Shown piece by piece: positions 43,401 to 52,092 of a stretch of DNA of 64,000 nt. How positions within the stretch are numbered: position 1 is the first letter of the stretch; the number at the start of each line of letters is the position of its first letter. Below the pieces are notes generated by a model. The model worked only from the letters and a program-made list of their open reading frames with translations, was not told where the DNA came from and ran no database searches. The DNA comes from DASTFY01 sp963829955 (lineage in GTDB: Bacteria > Actinomycetota > Acidimicrobiia > Acidimicrobiales > Ilumatobacteraceae), in NCBI GenBank assembly GCA_963829955.1, contig CAWHKS010000002.1:62001-126000 (forward strand), given 5' to 3'. The position numbers and the translations under genes were made by a program.

Positions 43401-45612
43401 CCTCGGGATCGAAGAACGGTGTGGCCGCGACCACTGCGGCGCGGCCGTCGATCTCCACCTCGGTCGGGAACGGGCGTCGCCGGAGCCAGCCCAGCATCAC
43501 GGTCTGCCCGAGCGTGGGCGAGTCGAAGCTGGAGGTCACCTGACCCACGACCGACCCGCCGTCGCGGATGACGCTGCCCTCTGGTGGCGCCGGGCCGGGC
43601 ATGGTGAAGCCGTGGAGGCGGCGGTCGTCCGGGAGCGGGGCGGTGCGCTCGAGGGCCCGCCGGCCGAGGAAGTCCGGCTTGTCCATCTTCACCGCCCAGT
43701 CCATGCCCACTCGGCGGGGCGAGCTGTCGAGTTCGGTGTCCTGACCCACGATGATGTGGCCCTTCTCCAGACGGAGCCCGAAGAGCGCCTGGAGCCCGTG
43801 GGGCCGCACGTCGAGATCGGCGCCCGCCTCCAGCAGCGCCCGCCACAGCGTCACCGAGCCGTTGAGCGGGTGGTGGAGCTCGAAGCTGGCCTCACCGGTG
43901 AACGAGAGGCGCATGACGTGACAGTCGACCCCCGCCACGCTCCGGTGGTCGTGGCGCAGGAAGCGGGGCGGGTCGGACAGGCCGAGCCGGCCGAGCAGTT
44001 CGGCGGCGCGGGGCCCGGTCACGTTGATGGCGCTCAGCGACATCGTGCGGTCGAGCACGTGGACCCGCAGCCCCCACGTCTCGATCCAGTCCCGCACCCA
44101 CATCTCCGCCGCCGCCGCCCCGCCCGAGGTGAAGGTCAGCGTGAAGCGGGTGTCGCCGTCCCGGCAGATCATCCCGTCGTCGATGAGGTGGCCGCGCTCG
44201 TTGAGGACGAGGGCGTAGCGCGACCGGCCCGGCGCGATGTCGTGGACGTGGCATGGGTAGAGGCGTTCGAGGGCCTCGACGACGTCCGGGCCGGACACCA
44301 CCATCTTCCCGAGGGTCGACACGTCGCCGACGCTGACGGCGTCACGAACCGCCGCGTACTCCGCGCCCACGTCGCCGTACGACCAGGGCCGCCACCACCC
44401 GCCGAAGCGGTCCATGCGGGCGCCCAGGCGGAGGTGCTCGTCGTGCAGCGCGGTACGGCGGGTGGGATCCAGGTGGTAGCCCGCGGCGGCCTCGCCGAGG
44501 GTGAGCTGGCGGGCGGCGGGCCGGGCGGTGAAGGGCTCGGCCGGCTGCTGCGACCGGTGGGCCACGAACGCCCGCAGATGGGGCAGGCACACCGACCCCT
44601 GACAGGTGCCTGTGCCGCACAGGCTGGCCCGCTTGACCAGCTCCAGTTCGGTGAAGCCTCGGCTCCATACGGCCTCGAGCTCCTCCACCGTCGTCCCCGA
44701 GCAGGGGCACACGACGCCCTCGATGGGTGGAGCGGGCAGTGGGTGTTCGGCGGCCGCGGGGCCGATGACGGTCACGGGCACGCCGGGGGCCATGCGAGCC
44801 AGGACGTCGCGGGGCGCGGACCCGAGACCGACGATGGCCGTCCGGCAGGCATGGGTCCGCTCGAGCCGTCCGTCGTCGGCTCCTTCCTCCTCGACGACGA
44901 CCGCGGTCACCCACCCGCTCTCGCCTTCGAAGCGCACCAGCCGTCCGGGCACGGCTCGGCACGGCACGCCGTCCGGAGGTGTGCCGACGGCCACCGCGTC
45001 GGGCAGGTCGATGCCGGCCTCGTGAACGATGCGCGCCGCGCGTGCCGTGAGCAGCCCCCGCAGCTGGCTGCCCGGGCAGACGGGATGGAGCTCCGCGGCG
45101 CCGGTGGCGAGGATCACCTCGTCGGCGTGCAGATGGACGAGCTCGACGCCATGGTCGCCGCCCACCCGCCGGACGACGAGGGTGGGGCCGTCATCGATGG
45201 TGACGACCTCCTGGCCGGCGCCGGCGTCGAGGACGAGCGCGCCCGGTCGCTCCCGGACCGCGTCGAGCCCGCCGTTCCCTGCCCCCACGATGACCACGTC
45301 GGCGTGCTCGTGCACGGGGCGGGCCGCCGCCGCTGGGTCGGCATCGACGAGCGCCTCCGGCGGGCTGGCAGCCGGGTGGCGGCGCACGACGCCGTCCGCC
45401 CGCGCCGGTACCTGGCAGGTCCGGACCCAGGCGACACCGTCCACCTCGGCCACGCAGTTGCCGCAGTCGCCGGCCAGGCACAGCGGGCCGCCGTGGCCGG
45501 GGTGCCGCCCGGCCCGCACAGCGGCCAGCGCCACAGTGTCTCCCGCCGCGGCCGTGACGGGCACGCCGTCCACCGTCAGTGACGCTCGCTGCTCCACGGG
45601 CCAGTCGGTCAC
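43381..45612 (-). CDS. soxA: Sarcosine oxidase alpha-like subunit with two Fe-S motifs and short FAD domain
   Basis: 743 residues, clearly shorter than typical SoxA (about 950-1000). N-terminal Fer2-like domain with C45, C50, C53, C66 in plant-ferredoxin spacing; Rossmann loop VVIVGAGNGGLDAV (107-119); a BFD-like Fe-S pattern C302-x-C304 ... C332, C337, C342 (CGTGTCQGSVC); and a C-terminal GcvT/aminomethyltransferase domain (about 370-743) that binds THF. The region between the Rossmann loop and LATGAAELHP is strongly reduced, which accounts for much of the length loss. In TSOX the alpha subunit produces methylene-THF. The Fe-S cysteines suggest an electron-transfer variant. Start overlaps the upstream stop. 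Confidence 0.85.
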   Translation of the reverse strand: MTDWPVEQRASLTVDGVPVTAAAGDTVALAAVRAGRHPGHGGPLCLAGDCGNCVAEVDGVAWVRTCQVPARADGVVRRHPAASPPEALVDADPAAAARPVHEHADVVIVGAGNGGLDAVRERPGALVLDAGAGQEVVTIDDGPTLVVRRVGGDHGVELVHLHADEVILATGAAELHPVCPGSQLRGLLTARAARIVHEAGIDLPDAVAVGTPPDGVPCRAVPGRLVRFEGESGWVTAVVVEEEGADDGRLERTHACRTAIVGLGSAPRDVLARMAPGVPVTVIGPAAAEHPLPAPPIEGVVCPCSGTTVEELEAVWSRGFTELELVKRASLCGTGTCQGSVCLPHLRAFVAHRSQQPAEPFTARPAARQLTLGEAAAGYHLDPTRRTALHDEHLRLGARMDRFGGWWRPWSYGDVGAEYAAVRDAVSVGDVSTLGKMVVSGPDVVEALERLYPCHVHDIAPGRSRYALVLNERGHLIDDGMICRDGDTRFTLTFTSGGAAAAEMWVRDWIETWGLRVHVLDRTMSLSAINVTGPRAAELLGRLGLSDPPRFLRHDHRSVAGVDCHVMRLSFTGEASFELHHPLNGSVTLWRALLEAGADLDVRPHGLQALFGLRLEKGHIIVGQDTELDSSPRRVGMDWAVKMDKPDFLGRRALERTAPLPDDRRLHGFTMPGPAPPEGSVIRDGGSVVGQVTSSFDSPTLGQTVMLGWLRRRPFPTEVEIDGRAAVVAATPFFDPEGARART

Positions 45613-48074
45613 GTCCGCATCCGCAGGCCCTCGGGATCGAAGACCGGCTCGGGCTGCAGGCGGGCCGGGCAGCGGTGGCCGATGATCTCGATCTCGAAGT
45701 CGCCCGTGCCGGCCGTGCCGCCCGTGCCGACTTCGGCCAGCGCAGCCGGGACGTAGCCGAGGGCCAGCGAGACGCCGCTGTGGTGGGCGTAGCCCCCGGA
45801 GGTCACCCAGCCCACGACCGCGCCGTCGTGCCAGATGGGCTCGTCTCCGATGACGTCCGCGGGCTCCTCGGCGTGGGGCTCGACCACCAGGGTGACGAGG
45901 CGGCGTGCGGGGCCCCGCGCCATCTCCGCCTCCAGCGCGGTCCGCCCGATGAAGTCGTGGTCGAACTTGAGGTAGCGCTCCATGCCGGCCTCCAGCGGCG
46001 TGTAGATCGGGCGGTACTCGCGGAACCAGGTGCCGAAGCTCTTCTCCATCCGCAGCGCCATCAGGGCCCGGAACCCGAACAGCCGCATGCCGTGGGGCTG
46101 GCCGGCCGACCACAGCAGGTCGAACAGCGCACACTGCTCCTCCGGACGCACCCACAGCTCGTACCCGAGGTCGCCGCTGTAGGTCATGCGCCCGACCCAC
46201 GCCGGGATCATGCCGATGTCGATGCGGCGGAAGGCCATGAACGGGAAGTCCTCGGTGGCCAGCGAGGCCGTGGTCACCGACTGGAGCACGTCGCGTGCAC
46301 GCGGGCCGGCGACCGACAACCCGACGAGCGACAACGCGAGCACCCGGAAATCAACGCCTCCGGCTGCTCCTCCGCTGGGCAGGTGGTCGATGAACCAGCG
46401 GCTGTGGTGGGACTCGGCGGCCTGGGACCCGAACAGGAAGAAGTCGTCGTCGCCGACTCGCGCCACCGAGAACTCGCCCACGATGCGGCCCTGGGGGTTG
46501 AGCATCGGCGTGAGCGCGATGCGCCCCACCTTGGGCAGCCGGTTCGTGAAGAGACCCTGCAGCCACTCGGCGGCGCCCGGCCCGGTCACGCGGTACTTGG
46601 CGAAGTTCGACGTCTCCGTCAGGCCGACCCGCTCCCGCACCGCCGCGCACTCCTCGGCCACCAGCGGGAAGGCGTTGGACCGGCGGAACGTCACCTCCTC
46701 CACCGGCTCCTCGCCCGGGTGCTGGAACCACAGCGCGTGCTCCAGCCCGAACGACGCACCCCACACGGCGTTGTGCTCGGTGAGCCGGTCGTGCACCGGC
46801 GTCGTGTGCAGTGGCCGGGCCGCCGGCAGCTCCTCGTTCGGGAACGTGATGCGGAACCGGCGGCTGTAGTTCTCCCGGACCTTGGCGTTGGTGTAGGCGA
46901 GCGTGGCGTAGTCGCCGTAGCGGGCGACGTCCATCCCCCAGATGTCCAGGCCGGGATCGCCCTCGGTCATCCACGTGGCCAGCGCCAGGCCGACCCCGCC
47001 GCCCTGCGACAGCCCCGCCATCACCGCGCAGGCGACCCAGCAGTTGCGGATGCCCCGCACGGGACCGACGAGCGGGTTGCCGTCGGGGGAGAACGTGAAC
47101 GGCCCGTTGACGATCGACTTGATCCCCGCCGTGCCCATCGCCGGGTAGTGCTTGAAAGCGATCTCCAGCGACGGCGCGATGCGGTCCAGGTCGGGCTCGA
47201 GGAGTTGCATCTCGAAGTCCCACGGTGTGTCCTGCGGGGACCACGGCACGCAGGCCTGCTCGTAGGTCCCGAGGAGCATCCCACCCTGCTCCTGCCGGAT
47301 GTAGATCTCGCCGGCGAAGTCAAGTGCCATGGGCATCTCGCGGCCGGTCCGGGTGTTGTGCTCCGCGACCTCGGCCATCGGCTCGGTGACGAGGTACATG
47401 TGCTCCATGGCCAGCACCGGCAGCTCGATGCCGACCATGCGCCCGACCTCGCGGGCCCACAGCCCGCCGGCGTTGACGATGTGCTCGGCGTGGATCTCCC
47501 CGCGGTCGGTGATGACGTCCCAGGTCCCGTCGGCGCGCTGGCGCAGGTCCGTCACCATCGTGTGGCGCGCCACCTCGGCCCCCGCCTTGCGGGCGCACAT
47601 GGCGTAGGCGTTGGTGACGCCGGTGGGGTCCACGTGGCCCTCGACGGGATCGAAAAGGGCGCCCACGAAGTACTGGTCCTCCATGAGCGGGAACACGTCC
47701 TTGGCTTCAGCCGCGGTGATGATCTCCAGGTCCATGCCGAGGTACCGCCCGCGGGCCTGCGCCATGCGCAGCCAGTCGAGGCGCTCGCGGGTGTCGGCCA
47801 GCATCAGCCCGCCGGGGAGGTGGATGGAGCAGTCCTGTCCCGAGGCGGCCTCGATCTCCTTGTAGAGCTCGATCGTGTACTGCTGCAGCTTCGACACGTT
47901 GGGATCGCCGTTCAACGTGTGCATCCCGCCGGCCGCGTGCCACGTCGACCCGGACGTGAGCTCCCGCCGCTCGACCAGCACCACGTCCGTCCACCCGGCC
48001 TTGGTGAGGTGGTAGAGGACGCTGGCGCCGACCACGCCGCCGCCGATGACCACGACCTGCGCCGAGGACTTCAC
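45609..48074 (-). CDS. GcvT-family FAD enzyme, dimethylglycine dehydrogenase-like
   Basis: 821 residues. N-terminal DAO flavoprotein domain (VVVIGGGVVGASVLYHL) with His46 in the GSTWHAAGGMH motif, where this family attaches FAD covalently. The SDGNPLVGPV-like loop appears as FSPDGNPLVGPVRG. The C-terminal half is FAO_M plus GcvT/GcvT_C folds that pass the methylene group to THF (YRVTGPGAAEWLQGLFTN; GYELWVRPEEQ). This architecture is shared by dimethylglycine and sarcosine dehydrogenases; the neighbouring sarcosine oxidase makes dimethylglycine the likelier substrate. It lies 35 bp behind mttB copy 2. Confidence 0.88.
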   Translation of the reverse strand: MKSSAQVVVIGGGVVGASVLYHLTKAGWTDVVLVERRELTSGSTWHAAGGMHTLNGDPNVSKLQQYTIELYKEIEAASGQDCSIHLPGGLMLADTRERLDWLRMAQARGRYLGMDLEIITAAEAKDVFPLMEDQYFVGALFDPVEGHVDPTGVTNAYAMCARKAGAEVARHTMVTDLRQRADGTWDVITDRGEIHAEHIVNAGGLWAREVGRMVGIELPVLAMEHMYLVTEPMAEVAEHNTRTGREMPMALDFAGEIYIRQEQGGMLLGTYEQACVPWSPQDTPWDFEMQLLEPDLDRIAPSLEIAFKHYPAMGTAGIKSIVNGPFTFSPDGNPLVGPVRGIRNCWVACAVMAGLSQGGGVGLALATWMTEGDPGLDIWGMDVARYGDYATLAYTNAKVRENYSRRFRITFPNEELPAARPLHTTPVHDRLTEHNAVWGASFGLEHALWFQHPGEEPVEEVTFRRSNAFPLVAEECAAVRERVGLTETSNFAKYRVTGPGAAEWLQGLFTNRLPKVGRIALTPMLNPQGRIVGEFSVARVGDDDFFLFGSQAAESHHSRWFIDHLPSGGAAGGVDFRVLALSLVGLSVAGPRARDVLQSVTTASLATEDFPFMAFRRIDIGMIPAWVGRMTYSGDLGYELWVRPEEQCALFDLLWSAGQPHGMRLFGFRALMALRMEKSFGTWFREYRPIYTPLEAGMERYLKFDHDFIGRTALEAEMARGPARRLVTLVVEPHAEEPADVIGDEPIWHDGAVVGWVTSGGYAHHSGVSLALGYVPAALAEVGTGGTAGTGDFEIEIIGHRCPARLQPEPVFDPEGLRMRT

Positions 48075-48109
48075 CCTTCCTCCTTCACACGTCCGTGCGG
48101 TTCACCGCA

Positions 48110-49708
48110 TCAGTAGTCCGTCGGGACGCCGCCCTCGGCGACGCGGCGGGCAACGTAGCTCTCGAGCTCCTCCCGCACGGCCGTCTCCATGGGCGGCGGC
48201 TCGTAGGAGTCGAGGAAGCGGCGGGCCAGCGAGGCGGCCCGGCCGGCCGCCTCTGGCCGCCCGGCCTCGGCCCAGGTCTCGTAGTTCCGCCAGTCGGAGA
48301 TCATCGGCCGGAAGAACGCGGTGCGGAAGCGCTCCTGGGTGTGGCCGACGCCGAAGAAGTGACCGCCAGGCCCGACCTCGTCGATGGCGGCCAGCGCCAA
48401 GGTGTCGTCGTCGACCACGATCGGCTCGAGGAGCGAGGCCACCATAGCCAGCAGGTCTGCGTCGAGCACGAGCTTCGCCGCCGACGCGTGCAGCCCTCCC
48501 TCCATCCAGCCGGCGCCGTGCATGAGGAAGTTCACCCCGCCCATCACCGCGCCCCACAGCGAGAAGACGCTCTCGTAGGCGGCCTGGGCGTCGAGCGCGT
48601 TGGCGGCGCAGACGTTCGACGAGCGGTACGGCACCCGGTACCGCCGGGCCAACTGGCCGCCGAGCATCGCCGTGCGGACGTACTCGGGTGTGCCGAAGGC
48701 CGGGGAGCCCGATTGCATGTCCACGTTGCTGGTGAACCCGCCGTAGACCACCGGCGCGCCGGGTCGGACCACCTGCGTGAACACCATGCCCGCCAGGGCC
48801 TCTGCGTTCTGCAGGGTCACCGCCCCGGCCAGCGTCACGGGTGCCATGGCGCCGGCCAGCGTGAACGGTGTCATCACGACGACCTGGTTGTGGGACGCCA
48901 GCTCGATGATGCCCTGGAGCATCGGATGGTCGATGCGCAGCGGGGACGACGAGTTCACGACCGTGAACACCGAGGGCTCACGCTCCAGGGTGGCGTCGTC
49001 GACGCCGCGGGCGATGCGCGCCATCTCCAGGACGTCCCGGTTCCGCTGGCGTCCGAGGCTGTACGTGTGGAGGGACTTGTCGGTGAGCGTGAGCACGTCG
49101 AACGCGGCGTGCAGGTGGCGCACGGAGGGGTGCGCGTCGATCGGCTCGACGGGGTAGCCGCCGACGAAGTGCACGCTGTTCATCACCTGGCACAGCTTCA
49201 GCAGGTCCTGGAAGGCGGCCCGGTCTCCGGGACGGCGGTTCCCGTCCAGGTCGACGTAGTTGGGTGGCGAGCCGACCGAGCCGAAGGCCAGGTGGTCGCC
49301 GCCGATGGTGAGCCTGCGGTCCGGGTTCCAGGAGTGGAGCTGGAAGGACTCCGGCGCGGTGGCGATCAACTCGGTGACGAGGTCGGGATCGAAGCGGACG
49401 CGGGCGCTGTCCGGGTCGACATCCGCGCCCGCGGCCTGCAGCAGGTCGCGGGACTCCGGATCGAGGAAGTCGATCCCGGTGTCGCGCAGGATGCGCAGCG
49501 AGGCGAGGTGAATGGCTTCGAGCTCGTCCTCGGAGACGACCTCCGTCGGACGCAGGCGCATCGTGGGCTGACCCCAGGGACGCTGCTGCGGCAGGTCGTG
49601 GACGGTGCCGTGCGCCCCGCCCCGCCGGCCGCCCCGGCGCCTGGCCGTGGGCGCTTCCTGCCCGGTGGGCTCGCTCGCCGTGCCCTGGAGCTCGCTCCGC
49701 TCGCTCAC
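48110..49708 (-). CDS. MttB-family (non-pyrrolysine) amine:corrinoid methyltransferase, copy 2
   Basis: 532 residues. A charged, Arg/Gly-rich N-terminal extension of about 50 residues precedes the MttB barrel (LASLRILRDTGIDFLDPESRDLLQ; HTYSLGRQRNRDVLEMARIARG; MTPFTLAGAMAPVTLAGAV; GSPAFGTPE). No amber codon interrupts it, so it lacks pyrrolysine. It should move a methyl group from a quaternary amine to the corrinoid protein encoded by the divergent gene at 49850. It is the first gene of the operon carrying the dimethylglycine and sarcosine enzymes, so glycine betaine is the simplest candidate substrate. Copy 1 at 37266 may take another amine. Confidence 0.88.
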   Translation of the reverse strand: MSERSELQGTASEPTGQEAPTARRRGGRRGGAHGTVHDLPQQRPWGQPTMRLRPTEVVSEDELEAIHLASLRILRDTGIDFLDPESRDLLQAAGADVDPDSARVRFDPDLVTELIATAPESFQLHSWNPDRRLTIGGDHLAFGSVGSPPNYVDLDGNRRPGDRAAFQDLLKLCQVMNSVHFVGGYPVEPIDAHPSVRHLHAAFDVLTLTDKSLHTYSLGRQRNRDVLEMARIARGVDDATLEREPSVFTVVNSSSPLRIDHPMLQGIIELASHNQVVVMTPFTLAGAMAPVTLAGAVTLQNAEALAGMVFTQVVRPGAPVVYGGFTSNVDMQSGSPAFGTPEYVRTAMLGGQLARRYRVPYRSSNVCAANALDAQAAYESVFSLWGAVMGGVNFLMHGAGWMEGGLHASAAKLVLDADLLAMVASLLEPIVVDDDTLALAAIDEVGPGGHFFGVGHTQERFRTAFFRPMISDWRNYETWAEAGRPEAAGRAASLARRFLDSYEPPPMETAVREELESYVARRVAEGGVPTDY

Positions 49709-49849
49709 CAGCCCCCTTTCGCCTGCTCTACCCGTCTGTCGACGTCCGTCGGCTTCCGACGCGCCACCCTAGAGGCCACGCCAATCGTTCCGCATTCTGG
49801 TACCATTCCGCCTACCGGTCCGTCTTGATGTGCTCTCGGGGGTCCCGAC
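49709..49849. promoter_or_regulatory. Divergent promoter of the mttB and corrinoid operons
   Basis: 141 bp between two oppositely directed starts. It contains two direct copies of TTCCGC (49788-49793 and 49806-49811) around the palindrome TGGTACCA (49797-49804). The GTTCCGC half-site also occurs in the palindrome upstream of the iclR gene, so that regulator could act here. No clear -10/-35 pair was assigned. The shared region implies co-regulation of demethylation and folate-transfer genes. Confidence 0.4.
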
Positions 49850-50572
49850 ATGGCAGACGAAGGCTCCACCGACGATCTCGGGCAAGGCCATGAGCAGGAC
49901 ATCGACCTGTCCAGCCTGGGCGACGCCGAGCTCGTGGCGCAGATGCACGACGATCTCTATGACGGCCTGGCCGACGAGATCCACGACGGCACCACGATCC
50001 TGCTCGAGCGGGGCTGGTCGGCCCAGAAGGTGCTCGACGAGGCTCTGGTCGAGGGCATGCGGATCGTCGGCATCGACTTCCGGGACGGCATCCTGTTCGT
50101 GCCAGAGGTCCTTCTGGCCGCCAACTCCATGAAGGCCGGCATGGCCATCCTCCGACCGCTCCTGGCCGAAACCGGGGCGGAGCCGATCGGCAAGGTCGTG
50201 ATCGGCACCGTGAAGGGCGACATCCACGACATCGGCAAGAACCTGGTGGCGATGATGCTCGAGGGAGCCGGCTTCGAGGTGATCGACCTCGGCATCAATA
50301 CCGACGCCGACGCCTTCGTGGCCGCGCTGGACGAGCACAAGCCCGACATCCTCGGCATGTCCGCCCTCCTCACCACGACGATGCCGTACATGAAGGTCGT
50401 CATCGAGACCCTCAAGGACAAGGGCCTGCGCGAGGAGTACATCGTGCTCGTCGGTGGAGCCCCGCTCAACGAGGAGTTCGGCACGGCCATCGGGGCCGAC
50501 GCCTACTGCCGTGACGCGGCCGTCGCCGCGGAGACGGCCAAGACGCTGGTCGCGGCCCGCCGCGCCGCCTGA
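49850..50572 (+). CDS. Corrinoid (B12)-binding methyltransferase shuttle protein
   Basis: 240 residues. After an acidic N-terminus of about 25 residues comes the helical B12-binding-2 cap (EALVEGMRIVGIDFRDGILFVPEVLLAANSMKAGM) and the Rossmann B12 domain with the base-off signature D124-x-H126-x2-G129 (VKGDIHDIGKN) and LGINTDADAF. His126 should ligate cobalt. It matches MtbC/MttC-type carriers that accept methyl groups from MttB-family proteins. First gene of the rightward operon; only one such protein is visible for two MttB copies. Confidence 0.92.
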   Translation: MADEGSTDDLGQGHEQDIDLSSLGDAELVAQMHDDLYDGLADEIHDGTTILLERGWSAQKVLDEALVEGMRIVGIDFRDGILFVPEVLLAANSMKAGMAILRPLLAETGAEPIGKVVIGTVKGDIHDIGKNLVAMMLEGAGFEVIDLGINTDADAFVAALDEHKPDILGMSALLTTTMPYMKVVIETLKDKGLREEYIVLVGGAPLNEEFGTAIGADAYCRDAAVAAETAKTLVAARRAA

Positions 50573-50576
50573 GCGC

Positions 50577-51182
50577 ATGACGGCGGGTCGGCGCGTGCTG
50601 GTGGTGGCGTGCGGCGCGCTCGTTCGCGAGCTGCGAGCGGTGCTGGCGCAGCTCCCGGCGGTCGAGGTGGACGTCGAGTACCTGCCCGCGAACCTCCACA
50701 ACCGGCCCGAGCGGATCCCGGACGCCGTGTGCGCGGTGCTCGACGGCCCTCGCGCCCAGGAGTACGACCTGCTGGCCGTGGCCTACGGCGACTGCGGCAC
50801 GGGTGGCCGGCTCGACGCGGCGCTGGCCGAGCGGGGGGTCGCCCGCCTGGAGGGTGCCCACTGCTACGAGTTCCTGGCCTCCGGCCCGGTCTTCGAGGCC
50901 CTGCAGGACGCTGAACCCGGCACCTTCTATCTGACGGATTACCTGGCCCGGCACTTCGACACGCTCGTCATGGGTGGTCTCGGCCTGGATCGGCATCCCG
51001 AGCTGCGAGACGCTTACTTCGGTCACTACCGCCGGGTGGTCCACCTCGCCCAGACAGATGCGCCGGAGGTGGCCGACGCCGCCCGGCGGGCCGCCGAGCA
51101 GCTCGGGCTGGCGTACGAGAGCCGCCCGACCGGCCTGGGTCCGTTCCGTGGACAGCTCGTCCGCCTGCTGGAGGTGGCGTGA
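50577..51182 (+). CDS. DUF1638 domain protein
   Basis: 201 residues. It shows the family landmarks: VLVVACGALVRELRAVL at the start, a YLPANLHNRPERIPDAV stretch, the LLAVAYGDCGTGGRLDAAL core with two Cys-containing loops, and ARLEGAHCYEFLASG. The conserved Cys residues (ACG, GDCGTGG, AHCYEF) and His suggest a metal or cofactor site. DUF1638 genes are often found beside MttB-type methyltransferases and corrinoid proteins, but no biochemical role is established to my knowledge. Here it is 4 bp from the corrinoid gene and overlaps the next one. Confidence 0.85.
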   Translation: MTAGRRVLVVACGALVRELRAVLAQLPAVEVDVEYLPANLHNRPERIPDAVCAVLDGPRAQEYDLLAVAYGDCGTGGRLDAALAERGVARLEGAHCYEFLASGPVFEALQDAEPGTFYLTDYLARHFDTLVMGGLGLDRHPELRDAYFGHYRRVVHLAQTDAPEVADAARRAAEQLGLAYESRPTGLGPFRGQLVRLLEVA

Positions 51183-52091
51183 CGCACACCGTCGTGTCGT
51201 CGGCGACACACGAGGTGACGATCGGCTTCGATCGTCCCTTCGTGATGATCGGTGAGCGCATCAACCCCACCGGCCGCAAGCTCCTGGCCGAGGAGATGAA
51301 GGCGGGTGACTTCAGCCGGCGTCGAGGCGGACGCCGTCGCGCAGGTGGCGGCGGGCGCGCACATGCTGGACGTCAATGCCGGCATCCCGCTCGCCGACGA
51401 GCCGGCGCTGCTCGCCCGGGCGGTGCAGCTCGTGCAGGGTGTGGTCGACGTCCCGCTGTCGATCGACTCGTCCATCATCGATGCGCTCGAGGCCGGGCTG
51501 GCCGTGTACCAGGGCAAGCCCCTCGTCAACTCCGTGACCGGCGAGGACGAGGTGATGGAGCGCGTGCTGCCCCTGGTGGCCAGGTACGGCGCCGCCGTCG
51601 TCGCCATCTCCAACGACGAGACCGGCATCAGCGAGGACCCCGACGTCCGCTTCTCGGTGGCGCAGCGCATCGTGAACAGGGCGGCCGACCACGGCATCGC
51701 GGCCGCCGACATCGTGGTCGACCCCCTCGTCATGCCCATCGGCGCGATGGGCACCGCGGGCCAGCAGGTCTTCCGTCTGGTCCGGCGGCTGCGGGACGAG
51801 CTCGGGGTCAACACCACCTGCGGCGCCTCCAACGTCAGCTTCGGCCTGCCGAACCGCAACCACATCACGGGCACATTCCTGGCCATGGCCATCGGTGCGG
51901 GCATGACGTCGGCGATCATGAACCCGCTCCACCCCGAGGTGAAGCAGATGGTGATGGCGGCGGACGTGCTGGCCGGCAACGACGAGCATTGCGCGGCGTG
52001 GATCCGGGTCAACCGCGAGCCCGGCCCCGACGGGGAGGCTGCCCCCACGGGCCGTCGTCGCGGCGGGCGGGCCGCCAGGACGGGGGCCTGA
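51179..52091 (+). pseudogene. Methyl-THF:corrinoid methyltransferase (pterin-binding), one frameshift
   Basis: About 303 residues when repaired. The first frame gives RPFVMIGERINPTGRKLLAEEMKAGDFSR, the opening of AcsE/MtgA/MetH-type pterin-binding barrels; an extra base near 51320 then shifts the frame, and the second frame continues with AHMLDVNAGIPLADEP, VPLSIDSSIIDALEAGL, LVNSVTGEDE and CGASNVSFGLPNRN. The protein should carry methyl groups from the corrinoid protein to tetrahydrofolate. The basic tail (GRRRGGRAARTGA) is unusual. GTGA overlap with the DUF1638 gene. Probably intact in vivo. Confidence 0.85.
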
Positions 52092-52092
52092 G

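Noticed and set aside
43243..48116. Two long plus-strand frames (779 and 845 codons) opposite soxA and the dimethylglycine-type gene
   Set aside because: The minus-strand proteins have complete domains and coupled starts; the plus frames read as repetitive Arg/Val/Asp/Gly without features.
37266..49708. Pyrrolysine (in-frame amber) in the MttB homologues
   Set aside because: Both frames are open throughout without an internal TAG, so they are the non-pyrrolysine type.
49797..49804. TGGTACCA alone as an operator
   Set aside because: Eight-base palindromes occur by chance; only the combination with the flanking TTCCGC copies was kept, at low confidence.
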